Under the pieces are notes generated by a model that saw only the letters and a list, made by a program, of their open reading frames with translations, was not told the DNA's origin and made no database searches. Below are positions 26,742 to 35,131 of a stretch of 64,000 nt of DNA, in pieces. The position numbers were made by a program, and so were the translations under genes. Where the stretch lies: positions 1,364,001 to 1,428,000 of the forward strand of contig CBDDGJ010000003.1 of assembly GCA_965227805.1 (NCBI GenBank), in the 5' to 3' direction. The stretch's first letter is position 1, and each line of letters starts with the position of its first letter. This stretch comes from CBDDGJ01 sp965227805. GTDB lineage: Bacteria; Pseudomonadota; Alphaproteobacteria; RS24.

Positions 26742-27212
26742 ATGGCAGATGGGGTTATGCCGAATAAAAAAATAGATTCAACTACAGGTAATAATGAAGC
26801 CCCTGACTGGTTCGGAAAATGCCACGGAAAATTTTTTGTAAATTTTTATATGAAGCATTTAGATAACTTTATTGTGACTGTTCTCGCGGGTTTTTCTCTT
26901 TTGGTTTCTGCCGTGACTTTATCTACTGTGATTTTCTCTTACGATATTAACTTATCTATAGAATTAAAGAAGTTTTTTTTCGCTATTGGGGTTTTAGGAA
27001 TTATTTGTCCTCCTCTTTTTGCATTTATAGGCCGTCACATAATTTATAGAAGCGCCCGTAAACACATCAAAATTGCAAAACGCTCTCTTTCTGGAGAATA
27101 CAAACTGGATGCTCTTAAAAAATTTGACGCAAAAGTTGACGATTTAATAGAAGAGGAAGAAGGGCAAAATCAAGTTGCTTCCACAACACCAACGCCCGAT
27201 GATGCATCCTAA
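26742..27212 (+). CDS. Two-TM membrane protein of the accessory island
   Basis: A 156-residue protein with two membrane segments (about residues 41-65, LDNFIVTVLAGFSLLVSAVT, and 75-97, FFFAIGVLGIICPPLFAFIG), then a basic amphipathic helix and an acidic, disordered C-terminus (DLIEEEEGQNQ). AAGG lies about 10 bases ahead of the ATG. The 19 codons upstream are open back to the TAG of the previous frame and encode IADWLRFLVKVIS, which joined to MADGVM gives an (L)xx(V)xxADG pattern like the start of TerB-type domains; this is only suggestive. Function unknown; with its neighbours it looks like a small acquired cassette. Confidence 0.55.
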   Translation: MADGVMPNKKIDSTTGNNEAPDWFGKCHGKFFVNFYMKHLDNFIVTVLAGFSLLVSAVTLSTVIFSYDINLSIELKKFFFAIGVLGIICPPLFAFIGRHIIYRSARKHIKIAKRSLSGEYKLDALKKFDAKVDDLIEEEEGQNQVASTTPTPDDAS

Positions 27213-27329
27213 GCGGTTATAACGACTATTTGCTTTACAGTAATATCCGCCTCATTCTACTTGAATATTAACACGTCCAACAGCAAATTGACTCACATAT
27301 AGAAAGACTTATGCTGCTTCCCGATGTCG

Positions 27330-27423
27330 GCAATGCATCTGGCGACCGGAAGATGGTTTGTGCACCCCGCACGAGCAACCATCTTTAGGCAAAGCCCTGG
27401 ACATACATGATTGCCTTCCGGTC
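27330..27423. repeat. Structured repeat, copy 1
   Basis: Begins GCAATG, closes with outer arms GACCGGAAG (27344-27352) and CTTCCGGTC (27415-27423). Inside is a nested hairpin, AGATGGTT (27351-27358) with AACCATCT (27377-27384), enclosing GTGC/GCAC. The conserved core TGGACATACATGATTGCCT is at 27398-27416. Confidence 0.65.
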
Positions 27424-27451
27424 ATAAAATAGCGAAACGACCACAAAACAC

Positions 27452-27550
27452 GCAATGAAACATGAATGGTGGCCGGGAGTAAAAAATCGCCAGAAACGAC
27501 CGCAATCATCTTTAGGACAGGCCTTGGACATACATGATTGCCTCCCGGCC
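27452..27550. repeat. Structured repeat, copy 2
   Basis: Same layout as copy 1: GCAATG at 27452, outer arms GGCCGGGAG (27471-27479) and CTCCCGGCC (27542-27550), CATCTTTAGG at 27507-27516 and the core TGGACATACATGATTGCCT at 27525-27543. Two A-T pairs of the copy 1 stem are G-C pairs here, so pairing is kept while sequence changes. The nested hairpin of copy 1 is not preserved. Confidence 0.65.
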
Positions 27551-27788
27551 TAAAAGGTCAGGAGACATTTTTCACGATATGTCATACCGTTCTGGGCGAG
27601 TTTTTTAGACTCCAAAAGCAGGGATTGACCTGCCTTCACCATAGATAGTTACATGATTAAAAAGTGACGTCAACCAAAAAGCAAGCGGCTTATATGCTGA
27701 ATTTATGAATAAACACTTGCATTTAGGGCAATTTTTTTTCAAAACGGCACATATGAAAAGGGAGAGATGAAAAGGGAGTTATGACATT

Positions 27789-29342
27789 ATGAGCATGGAA
27801 CATGATAAAATGCCGGTTCTCATTGGGGCAGGGCTTGCCGTGCAGCGCGAAAAAGATGCCACAAAAGCAAAATCACCCATCGGCCTGTTACAGCAAGCCA
27901 CCGAATCCGCCCTTGCTGATACGGGGCAGGGGCGCGCCGTCCAAGCTGCCCTCACTTCGATCGCGGTGGTGCGCTTTGTTACGGATTCGCCCGAAGCACG
28001 CGGCTTTCCGATTGGGCGCTATTCCAATCCCGGGCGTAGCTTGTCTAATGCGTTGGGGCTTCAGGTGGAAAAATGTTTTTATGGCCCCACGGGCGGTAAT
28101 ACGCCACAATTTATCATCAATGATATGGCGACCCGCATTGCAGAAGGGGAAATTGATATGGTCGCCATTAGCGGTGGCGAAACTCTGGCTTCGCTTACGC
28201 GCGCCATGACACAGAATGTTGACCGGCGTAAAGAGTGGAATGAGCTTCTGGATGAAGCGCCGATTTTATTGGGTGAAGAAAAACCCGGCTCAACCGAATT
28301 GGAAACGCGTCACGGCATGAATTTTCCGGTAAATGCTTATCCCCTGCTGGAAAATGCCTATCGCAAGGCAAAGGGGCGCGATATGCACAGCCATATGCAG
28401 GCGATTGGTGCGCTTATGGCGCCGTTCACTGCGATTGCGGCGCAAAATCCGTATAGCTGGTTCCCGATTACCCGCACAGCAGAAGAATTGATAGAAGCGA
28501 ATGAAACAAATCGCTGGGTGGGCTACCCTTACCCGAAATATCTAAATTCGGTGATACGGGTTGACCAGGCCGCCAGCGTGATTATGACTTCCGTCAAACA
28601 TGCGCGCGAATTGGGCATTGCAGATGATAAGCTGGTTTATCTGCATGGCGGTGCCGATGCCAATGAGATTTGGAATATTTCTGAACGCCGCGATTTACAC
28701 CGCTCTTACGCGATACATGAAATGGGCAAAACAGCATTAAATATGGCCGGCTGGTCGATTGACGAGATAGATTATTTTGACCTTTATTCATGCTTTCCGA
28801 TAGCCGTCGAAGTGGCGCGCGATGAATTGGGGATTGCTGAAACCCACCCGCGCCCGCTAACCGTAACAGGGGGCTTGCCCTATTTTGGTGGGGCAGGCAA
28901 TGCCTATACTTTATTATCCGTTGCAAGCATGATACAAAAATTGCGTGAAAAACCCGGCAGTAAAGGCATGTGCACCGGCAATGGGTGGTATTTGACCAAA
29001 CATTCTATGGGACTTTATTCAACCACTATGCCCAAACAGGCATGGCAGCGCCCGCCTGTGGAAAGCCTACAGGTAAAAATAGATGCCGGCCCGCATAGCG
29101 AGATAATTGAAAAGCCGCACGGCATGGGGGTTATTGATACATATACCGTCATTCACCCTGCCGGCAAGCCGCGCATGGCCATTCTTATCGGCCATATGGT
29201 TGAAGGCGGCAAACGCTTTATTGCCAATATAAAAGATGATGACGCCGCTCTGGATAGGCTAATGCAGGAAGATTATATCGGCGCGCAAGGCATGCTTACA
29301 AGCGATGCGCAGGGCATTAACCATTTTGCCTTGCATGAATGA
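27789..29342 (+). CDS. Thiolase-like protein (SCP2/TLP type)
   Basis: A 517-residue protein related to SCP2-type thiolases and the mycobacterial thiolase-like protein TLP1. Visible landmarks are PVLIGAGLAVQREKD at the start, VAISGGETLASLTRAM, DYFDLYSCFPIAVEVARD and GGLPYFGGAGNAYTLLSVA. The position of the nucleophilic Cys is occupied by the segment YGPTGGNTPQFI, with no Cys, and the GHP motif reads GAGNAY, so ordinary thiolysis is unlikely. The last 120 residues are an extra OB-like C-terminal domain typical of this group. Probably handles an acyl-CoA in lipid or steroid breakdown. Confidence 0.85.
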   Translation: MSMEHDKMPVLIGAGLAVQREKDATKAKSPIGLLQQATESALADTGQGRAVQAALTSIAVVRFVTDSPEARGFPIGRYSNPGRSLSNALGLQVEKCFYGPTGGNTPQFIINDMATRIAEGEIDMVAISGGETLASLTRAMTQNVDRRKEWNELLDEAPILLGEEKPGSTELETRHGMNFPVNAYPLLENAYRKAKGRDMHSHMQAIGALMAPFTAIAAQNPYSWFPITRTAEELIEANETNRWVGYPYPKYLNSVIRVDQAASVIMTSVKHARELGIADDKLVYLHGGADANEIWNISERRDLHRSYAIHEMGKTALNMAGWSIDEIDYFDLYSCFPIAVEVARDELGIAETHPRPLTVTGGLPYFGGAGNAYTLLSVASMIQKLREKPGSKGMCTGNGWYLTKHSMGLYSTTMPKQAWQRPPVESLQVKIDAGPHSEIIEKPHGMGVIDTYTVIHPAGKPRMAILIGHMVEGGKRFIANIKDDDAALDRLMQEDYIGAQGMLTSDAQGINHFALHE

Positions 29343-29345
29343 GCT

Positions 29346-29774
29346 TTATTTAACGGCAAATATCGCTTTAGCTGTAAATATATAATCATTTTCGGGCATC
29401 GGCTTTGCTTCACCGCACCAGGCACGGCCTTCGACAAACACTAAAGAGCGGGTTTTGCGCGTTACCCATGCCGTTCCCTGTAGCCATGCACCGGTTTGGG
29501 CAGGCTCAAGAAAATCGGTAATAAGCTGCGCCGTCACCGAACGCGCCACACCACTACGAAACACAGCCGTGGCAAGCAGGCCATCGGCAAACAGGCTTAA
29601 AAAGCCACCATGGGTAATGCCACGACTATTGGCGTGGCGCGCTTGTAGCCTTATGCCATGGCGAAACGCGCCCGCTTCTGCCCAGTGATACCAGGGGCCA
29701 TTATAGCTGGTAAAAGGGCCGCGCCGAACAGATTTTTGAAATGGCGACGGTGCGTTATCGGGTAAATCATCCAT
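29346..29774 (-). CDS. PaaI-type hotdog thioesterase
   Basis: A 142-residue hotdog-fold protein, probably an acyl-CoA thioesterase. NSRGITHGGFLSLFADGLLATAVF carries the HGG(x)hhshhD pattern of PaaI/4HBT thioesterases with the catalytic Asp, followed by the strands VTAQLITDFLEPAQTGAW and RSLVFVEGRAW. It converges with the thiolase-like gene, ending 4 bases from its stop. Substrate unknown. Confidence 0.87.
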   Translation of the reverse strand: MDDLPDNAPSPFQKSVRRGPFTSYNGPWYHWAEAGAFRHGIRLQARHANSRGITHGGFLSLFADGLLATAVFRSGVARSVTAQLITDFLEPAQTGAWLQGTAWVTRKTRSLVFVEGRAWCGEAKPMPENDYIFTAKAIFAVK

Positions 29775-29798
29775 AAAGATTGCCCTATAGAGCGCTTA

Positions 29799-30377
29799 TT
29801 ATTGTGTGTTTATGATTTGTGCACCGGCATCAATGCGCCGGACCTCGGCGGCCATCAACCCACGCGGACCCTTACCATAACGCACCGAAATATGTTGCCC
29901 CGGCACAAGTGTCTCAAGCCCTGCAAGGCGCAAAACTTCCATATGCACAAAAATATCGGGGCTATTGTCATCGATATGCACAAAACCATAGCCGCGTGTG
30001 CGGTTAAACCATTTCACCACAGCCTTTTTGAAATCACCTATATCGGAAATTTCCGAAATCAGGCTTGTTGGGCGTGGCAGGCTGGTCGCAATATCTGCAT
30101 TGCTATTATCAACGGATAAAATATGGTCTGCCTGTAAGCCTTGCGTGCGTTGAACGACTGTGCACGTTATTTTAGCCCCCGGATAAAGCATCTCATGACC
30201 AGCGGCGTTTAGGGTGGAATGATGAATCATAATATCGTCTGTATTATCGCCGCAATTCATAAAGCCATACCCCTTCGCGGCATCAAACCATTTTACGGTG
30301 CCGCAGATGGCCACCGGATCATCACTTGCGGTATGATTATCTACTATGCTGTCTTCAGCATCAACCATTAAAGACAT
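29799..30377 (-). CDS. Double cold-shock-domain protein
   Basis: A 192-residue protein with two cold-shock domains: residues about 22-87 (GTVKWFDAAKGYGFMNCG) and 117-185 (AVVKWFNRTRGYGFVHID). Each holds the RNP1-type KGYGF/RGYGF and the RNP2-like DIMIHHS / DIFVHME. Such tandem forms are common in Alphaproteobacteria and bind single-stranded RNA or DNA. The N-terminal 20 residues and the linker are acidic and disordered. Monocistronic. Confidence 0.93.
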   Translation of the reverse strand: MSLMVDAEDSIVDNHTASDDPVAICGTVKWFDAAKGYGFMNCGDNTDDIMIHHSTLNAAGHEMLYPGAKITCTVVQRTQGLQADHILSVDNSNADIATSLPRPTSLISEISDIGDFKKAVVKWFNRTRGYGFVHIDDNSPDIFVHMEVLRLAGLETLVPGQHISVRYGKGPRGLMAAEVRRIDAGAQIINTQ

Positions 30378-30437
30378 TTTACCCCCTTACATTATTCCCG
30401 ATACATATTATGGAATATTATAAGGGTAAATTATTAC

Positions 30438-31187
30438 TTAAAGGTTAATTCCTGTTAGCTGTGTCAAACAGGCACCGATTTCTTCATGTAAAACAAGGTC
30501 GGCCATATCGTCTAGGTCAGTCGCCTCGCGATTGATAATAACCAGCTTTGCACCATTGCGCTTAGCCACTACCGGAAACCCCGCTGCCGGATAAACCTGT
30601 AAGGATGATCCGATAGCAATGAATAAGTCACACGCCAATGTTGCATTTTGGGCGCGCTCCATTTCATGTTCCGGCATGGATTGCCCGAAAGAAATTGTTG
30701 CCGTTTTTACAATGCCGCCACATATATCGCATGTAGGAGCAGATTTTTGTTCGTAGGACTTAAAAATCTGTTCAATATCAGAAAGTTCGAAACGGGCATG
30801 GCAGTCCAAACATGTTGCATAAGTTGCATTGCCATGTAACTCAATAATTTGCATGGCGGCAATGCCCGAATCCTGGTGCAAATTATCAATATTTTGCGTA
30901 ATCACATGGCTCACCGTGCCCTGTTTTACAAGCTGTGCGATGGCTTTATGCCCGCTATTGGGTTTTGCTGTGCTTATCTCTTTATCCATAGCAAATTTGC
31001 GTTTCCAGGCTTCAATGCGCGTTGCTTCTGAGGCAATAAAGTCTTGAAACATAATGGGTTTCATGCGCGTCCATATACCGCCGGGGCTACGAAAGTCAGG
31101 AATTCCCGATTCTGTGCTCACCCCTGCGCCGGTAAAAATCACCGCGCGCTTGCATGTTCCAAGCCAATTTCGTAAAATATCCGACAT
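30438..31187 (-). CDS. cobB: NAD-dependent protein deacylase (sirtuin)
   Basis: A 249-residue Sir2 protein that removes acyl groups from lysines using NAD. FTGAGVSTESGIPDFRSPGG binds NAD; VITQNIDNLHQDSG and the catalytic His in IELHGNATYATC follow; zinc is held by CLDC and CDIC. The Ala/Tyr/Arg pocket for succinyl-lysine (RxxY) is not evident, so it may prefer acetyl groups. Divergent from the glyoxalase-like gene. Confidence 0.94.
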   Translation of the reverse strand: MSDILRNWLGTCKRAVIFTGAGVSTESGIPDFRSPGGIWTRMKPIMFQDFIASEATRIEAWKRKFAMDKEISTAKPNSGHKAIAQLVKQGTVSHVITQNIDNLHQDSGIAAMQIIELHGNATYATCLDCHARFELSDIEQIFKSYEQKSAPTCDICGGIVKTATISFGQSMPEHEMERAQNATLACDLFIAIGSSLQVYPAAGFPVVAKRNGAKLVIINREATDLDDMADLVLHEEIGACLTQLTGINL

Positions 31188-31299
31188 TATTGTCTCCTTG
31201 CCCTAAATTCGTCAAATTATCATTATATAAGGGTATGCTTGCATAGTATTTGGAATTTTACCATAACAGATAAAATCTGTGCCATGAAAAGGATATACA

Positions 31300-31719
31300 A
31301 TGAAATATTTGCACACGATGATCCGTGTTTCTGATTTAGAACAATCACTTGAGTTTTTTTGCACACATTTAGGCTTAGACTATATACGGCGTATTGATGT
31401 TGAAAGTGGCAGATTTACGATTGTATTTCTTGCGCCCTCTGGTCAGCCGGATGCACAAATCGAGCTTACGCATAATTGGGATGCGGAAGCGTTGGATGAA
31501 GGGCGCAATTTCGGGCATTTGGCATTTGAGGTGGATAATATTTATGCAACATGCGAAAAATTACAAAAAGCAGGAATTACGATCAACCGTCCACCGCGTG
31601 ATGGCTATATGGCCTTTGTGCGCTCGCCAGATAATATTTCGATTGAGCTTTTACAAAGTGGTGACGCCCTTGCGCCAGCAGAGCCATGGGTATCTATGGA
31701 GACTGTAGGGCATTGGTGA
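31300..31719 (+). CDS. Glyoxalase I / VOC family protein
   Basis: A 139-residue VOC-fold protein resembling lactoylglutathione lyase: LHTMIRVSDLEQSLEFF, IELTHNWD, FGHLAFEVDNIYATCEKLQ and FVRSPDNISIELLQ. The metal positions His (LHTMI), Glu (IELTHN), His (GHLAF) and Glu (IELLQ) are all there, so an active methylglyoxal-detoxifying enzyme (GloA) is plausible. The stop overlaps the GTG of the next gene by three bases (GTGA). Confidence 0.88.
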   Translation: MKYLHTMIRVSDLEQSLEFFCTHLGLDYIRRIDVESGRFTIVFLAPSGQPDAQIELTHNWDAEALDEGRNFGHLAFEVDNIYATCEKLQKAGITINRPPRDGYMAFVRSPDNISIELLQSGDALAPAEPWVSMETVGHW

Positions 31720-32474
31720 AACGCATTTTTCTTTTTGCATTTTTTGTTTCTTGTAGCTTTGCTCTTGTAAGTGAAAGTTTTGCTCAGCAGCGCGGCGGTG
31801 GGCGACCAGGACGCGATGGAGAACGCCGTGGTGTCGCCGCGCGCGGTGTAAAGGCTAACCCCTATCTTACCGCCTATCACTTACGTGTAGAAGGAAAATA
31901 TGAAGCGGCAATAGAATTATTAACCCCATTAGCCGATTTAGGGCGTGGCTATGAAGACGCCCAGCTCTTGCTTGGTAAAACCATATTGGAAAGCATCAAT
32001 TTGGCAGAAAATGCCGATATGATGCCGCTTAGCGATGATGAGCGCGATGTCTTTTTGGAACATGAAAAATTCGATGAAGCGATGGAATGGATTGAAAGTG
32101 CAGCCAATGCGGATAATTTTTCGGCGCAGGCATTTTTGGTGCGGCTTTATTTGGTTAATCTTACACCGGAGATTAACGCGGCTGATGCAGCAAAATGGGC
32201 GCATTTATATTTGAAAAATTCGCGGCGTCAAAGTTTGGGGGCACCAATAGAAGCACAAGCCGATATTGACCGCTTGCAAAATTCTATGAGTAGGCGTAAT
32301 TGGCTTTTAGGCAAAGAACAAGCCCGCCTATGGACGCCGACATTTGGTGAGAAAAAAGCCATCCCCCTCCAAGGCTTTGAGTTTGGGGAGCCACCAATGG
32401 GCGGGCGTAGGTCACAAAGTGGCACGCGGCCACAAGGGGGCGGGGGGCTGCCAGATGGTGGTCGCCCACGTTAG
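31716..32474 (+). CDS. Secreted TPR/Sel1-like protein
   Basis: From the GTG at 31716 (GTGA overlap with the glyoxalase-like gene) the protein is 252 residues with a cleavable signal, KRIFLFAFFVSCSFALV then ESFAQQ. After a Gly/Arg-rich stretch, helical pairs follow: AYHLRVEGKYEAAIELLTPL, then EDAQLLLGKTILES and FSAQAFLVRLYLVN, resembling TPR or Sel1-like repeats. The C-terminus is again Gly/Arg/Pro-rich. Probably a periplasmic scaffold; function unknown. The MsrA-like gene starts 12 bases downstream, so they are probably co-transcribed. Confidence 0.65.
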   Translation: MKRIFLFAFFVSCSFALVSESFAQQRGGGRPGRDGERRGVAARGVKANPYLTAYHLRVEGKYEAAIELLTPLADLGRGYEDAQLLLGKTILESINLAENADMMPLSDDERDVFLEHEKFDEAMEWIESAANADNFSAQAFLVRLYLVNLTPEINAADAAKWAHLYLKNSRRQSLGAPIEAQADIDRLQNSMSRRNWLLGKEQARLWTPTFGEKKAIPLQGFEFGEPPMGGRRSQSGTRPQGGGGLPDGGRPR

Positions 32475-32486
32475 GAAAAGTAGCTC

Positions 32487-33110
32487 ATGCGTTTTTATAT
32501 CATATTATCATTCATGCTAAACCCCTTATATTTATGGAGTGCCTATGCACAGGAAACCGAAACAAGGCAGGAGGTAGCCTATTTTTCTGCCGGGCATTTC
32601 TGGTATGCTGAAGCAGATTTTGAAGCACGTCCCGGTGTTAAAACGGTGATTTCCGGCTTTATGGCAGGGGCAAAAGCCAATGCCACAACACAGAATAATA
32701 ATGATACGTCATCTATCCGCCGTTATGTTGTGCAGGTAGCTTATGATCCAGCACAAATAAGCTATCAAAATTTGCTCAGTGCCTTTTGGCGGATGCATGA
32801 CCCCACTGACCCTGACGGGTCTTTTACCGATCGGGGCATAATGTATAGTTCGGCAATTTTTTACGTGACCGAAGCACAAAAAAGAGCGGCACAAGGTGCA
32901 ATCGCTGCCCTTTCTGCATCAAAATTTGCAGCCCCCATAGTAACGGCCATTTTACCCGCCGGCACATTTTATGCAGCAGAAGAGCACCAGCAAGATTATT
33001 ATAAGCGTAATTCTATACGTTATGAATATTACCGCTTTCGCACAGGGCGCGATACGTATCGCGCGCAAATATGGGATAATGATAATATCATCTATCAAAT
33101 AACCGAATAG
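32487..33110 (+). CDS. MsrA-like protein lacking the catalytic cysteines
   Basis: A 207-residue exported protein with the fold of peptide methionine sulfoxide reductase A. A signal peptide (residues 1-21, ending SAYAQ) is followed by AGHFWYAEADFEARPGVKTV, where MsrA normally has GCFWCxEADF. The catalytic Cys is His37 (CAT at 32595) and the next Cys position is Tyr40. Other MsrA parts remain: VQVAYDPAQISYQNLLSAFW, MHDPTDPDGSFTDRGIMYSS and EEHQQDYYKRN. No cysteine occurs in the mature chain, so reduction of methionine sulfoxide is not expected. It may bind oxidised methionine or metal without turnover. The gene is intact, with no frameshift. Confidence 0.82.
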   Translation: MRFYIILSFMLNPLYLWSAYAQETETRQEVAYFSAGHFWYAEADFEARPGVKTVISGFMAGAKANATTQNNNDTSSIRRYVVQVAYDPAQISYQNLLSAFWRMHDPTDPDGSFTDRGIMYSSAIFYVTEAQKRAAQGAIAALSASKFAAPIVTAILPAGTFYAAEEHQQDYYKRNSIRYEYYRFRTGRDTYRAQIWDNDNIIYQITE

Positions 33111-33200
33111 CTAGCATAGTCACACGAATTGGTGGCGGTTGGCTTATTAAGGATTGTGCCACTTATCTTGCTGAGCATTGCGTTGTTTTTTATAATAAAA

Positions 33201-33275
33201 TGGCACGCCCTAGGGGAATCGAACCCCTCTTTCCAGGTTGAAAACCTGGCGTCCTAACCGATAGACGAAGGGCGC
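33201..33275 (-). tRNA. tRNA-Glu (TTC)
   Basis: 75 nt with encoded CCA. Acceptor GCGCCCT pairs with AGGGCGT; anticodon stem CCAGG/CCTGG encloses TTTTCAA, giving TTC. T-arm GGGGTTCGATTCCCC. Confidence 0.97.
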
Positions 33276-33320
33276 ACAAGCCGAAAGATGAAGCTGATAT
33301 ATCCTTATTTTGAAAAAATA

Positions 33321-35129
33321 TCAAGCATTCAAATCTGGTAAAATATCATGAATGATAAATTGCACATCACGCCGCCCCTGCCAGTTATCGGCACGCAAAT
33401 AGCCAGCAATATGACATGTGCCTGCTTGGGCGCGTAATGCGGCACGCACATCCTCCGAAACGGAGGCAAATGCCATCGCCTTTATTCCTTTGCCACCATT
33501 GCTGCTTGCGATAATGCAACGCATATGGTTGCCCTGTGCGCCGACAGCATCTGCCTTGATGATGCGGGAATGCATTAAGGCAAAGCGCGGTTCGGGGTTT
33601 CCGGCACCAAAGGGGCCAATTTGTTGAACAAGCTCATAAAGGTCACGTGTTGCGGCAGATGGGTTTAGCGTGGCATCAATCTTCAGCCTATGCGGTTCAT
33701 GGCTGATAAAGGGGGCGATTGCATCGTGTAAATAGGTGGTGAAGGTTTCCATTCTGTCACGTGTAAGGCTTACACCTGCCGCCATTGCATGCCCGCCGCC
33801 GCTTTGAATAATCCCCTGCGCGACGGCACGCGCAATAATCGCGCCAATATCGCACCCTTTTACAGAGCGGGCTGACCCTTTAATCATGCGCGCTTCGTCA
33901 ATGGCCAGAACAAAACTCGGGCGATTATATTTATCCTTAAGGCGTGAGGCGACAATCCCGACAACACCCGGATGCCACCCTTCACTGGCGACAAGCAAAA
34001 CAGGGGGCGGGCTATTTTTATCAGCTATTTGCGTCTCCACCATAAGCTGCGCCTGGGTTAAAACATCTGCCTCAATCGCCTGGCGTTCAAGATTATACTG
34101 GTCAAGCCGCAAAGCCAGCGCGTGCGCCTCATCCATATCCGTGCTACTTAGCAAGCGTATCCCCAATTCGGATTCACCCACCCGCCCGCCAGCATTGATG
34201 CGTGGACCAAGTTGAAACCCCACTTCATAAGTGCCTAACGTTTCTTGTGCACGGGCAATATGTGCAAGTGCTGCAAGCCCTATATTTTCTTTGCGTGCCA
34301 TAATTTTTAGCCCCTGTAACACAAAGGCACGATTTACCCCTTGCAAGGGCACAACATCGCAAATTGTGCCCAGTGCAACCAAATCCAAAAGCGCTAATAA
34401 ATCGGGTTCTTTTTTATTTTCTGTAAAAAAATTCTGTGTTCGTAAATAGCGATTAAGCCCCACCAGCAGCATGAATACCACACCCACAGCGGCCAAATGG
34501 CCTAACCCGCTCATATCATCGGGGCGGCGCGGATTAACCAGAGCGTTTGCGATGGGCATATCTGTGCCGGTTTGATGGTGGTCAAGCACTATCACATCCA
34601 CACCCAGCTGTGCTGCATGCGTTAAGGCTTCATGTGCCATTGTGCCGCAGTCAACTGTGATGATTAGCTGTATGCCTTCATCATATAAATGTTGGAAGGC
34701 AGATTTTGTTGGGCCATAACCCTCGCGCACGCGGTCGGGGATATAAACGCGCACATCCTTTTGAAGGGCGCGCATATAGCGCATGAGCAGGGCAGACGAT
34801 GTTGCACCATCTACATCATAATCACCGAATACGGCGATTTTTTCCTGTCCTATTAGTGCTGTATGAATCCGTTTAACTGCTTTGTCCATATCCGTAAGGG
34901 TAAGCGGGTCGGGCAGTGTATCGCGCAAGCGGGGTGATAGATAAGCCTCAATATCATCGGGCGCAATATCACGCATGACCAGAAGCCGGGCTAAAATTTC
35001 GGGTAAGCCAAAGCGTTGTGTGAGCATTAAAATATGGCGATCATTTACGCTTTGCATGTGCCATATATTCCCCGCCGCCGAACGCATATGCGGTGAGAAT
35101 ATGGAAGAAGGCTCTTGCGGGGCAGACAT
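33321..35129 (-). CDS. recJ: Single-stranded-DNA exonuclease RecJ
   Basis: A 602-residue 5'-3' ssDNA exonuclease of recombination and mismatch repair. The DHH phosphoesterase motifs are intact: VFGDYDVDGATSSALLMRY, ITVDCGT, VIVLDHHQTG and LGHLAAVGVVF; the DHHA1 domain shows IIQSGGGHAMAAGVSLTRD. The OB part ends the protein. It is two bases from glpX and in the alphaproteobacterial recJ-glpX-hom-alaC block. Confidence 0.96.
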   Translation of the reverse strand: MSAPQEPSSIFSPHMRSAAGNIWHMQSVNDRHILMLTQRFGLPEILARLLVMRDIAPDDIEAYLSPRLRDTLPDPLTLTDMDKAVKRIHTALIGQEKIAVFGDYDVDGATSSALLMRYMRALQKDVRVYIPDRVREGYGPTKSAFQHLYDEGIQLIITVDCGTMAHEALTHAAQLGVDVIVLDHHQTGTDMPIANALVNPRRPDDMSGLGHLAAVGVVFMLLVGLNRYLRTQNFFTENKKEPDLLALLDLVALGTICDVVPLQGVNRAFVLQGLKIMARKENIGLAALAHIARAQETLGTYEVGFQLGPRINAGGRVGESELGIRLLSSTDMDEAHALALRLDQYNLERQAIEADVLTQAQLMVETQIADKNSPPPVLLVASEGWHPGVVGIVASRLKDKYNRPSFVLAIDEARMIKGSARSVKGCDIGAIIARAVAQGIIQSGGGHAMAAGVSLTRDRMETFTTYLHDAIAPFISHEPHRLKIDATLNPSAATRDLYELVQQIGPFGAGNPEPRFALMHSRIIKADAVGAQGNHMRCIIASSNGGKGIKAMAFASVSEDVRAALRAQAGTCHIAGYLRADNWQGRRDVQFIIHDILPDLNA

Positions 35130-35131
35130 GT

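Larger units (their letters stand above)
27213..27788. other. Intergenic region carrying a structured repeat pair
   Basis: No gene is credible in these 576 bases. The part 27330-27550 holds the two repeats described separately. The part 27551-27788 has no recognisable element apart from the AGGGAG-type ribosome site ahead of the thiolase-like gene. Confidence 0.5.

Noticed and set aside
27309..27509. A 66-codon minus-strand frame across repeat copy 1
   Set aside because: It covers the hairpin element, has no ribosome site, and base changes between copies follow stem pairing rather than codons.
27330..27550. Tandem glycine riboswitch
   Set aside because: The pair layout recalled it, but the conserved glycine-aptamer sequences are absent.
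27330..27550. Integron attC sites
   Set aside because: No GTTRRRY core at the arm ends, and no integrase in the window.
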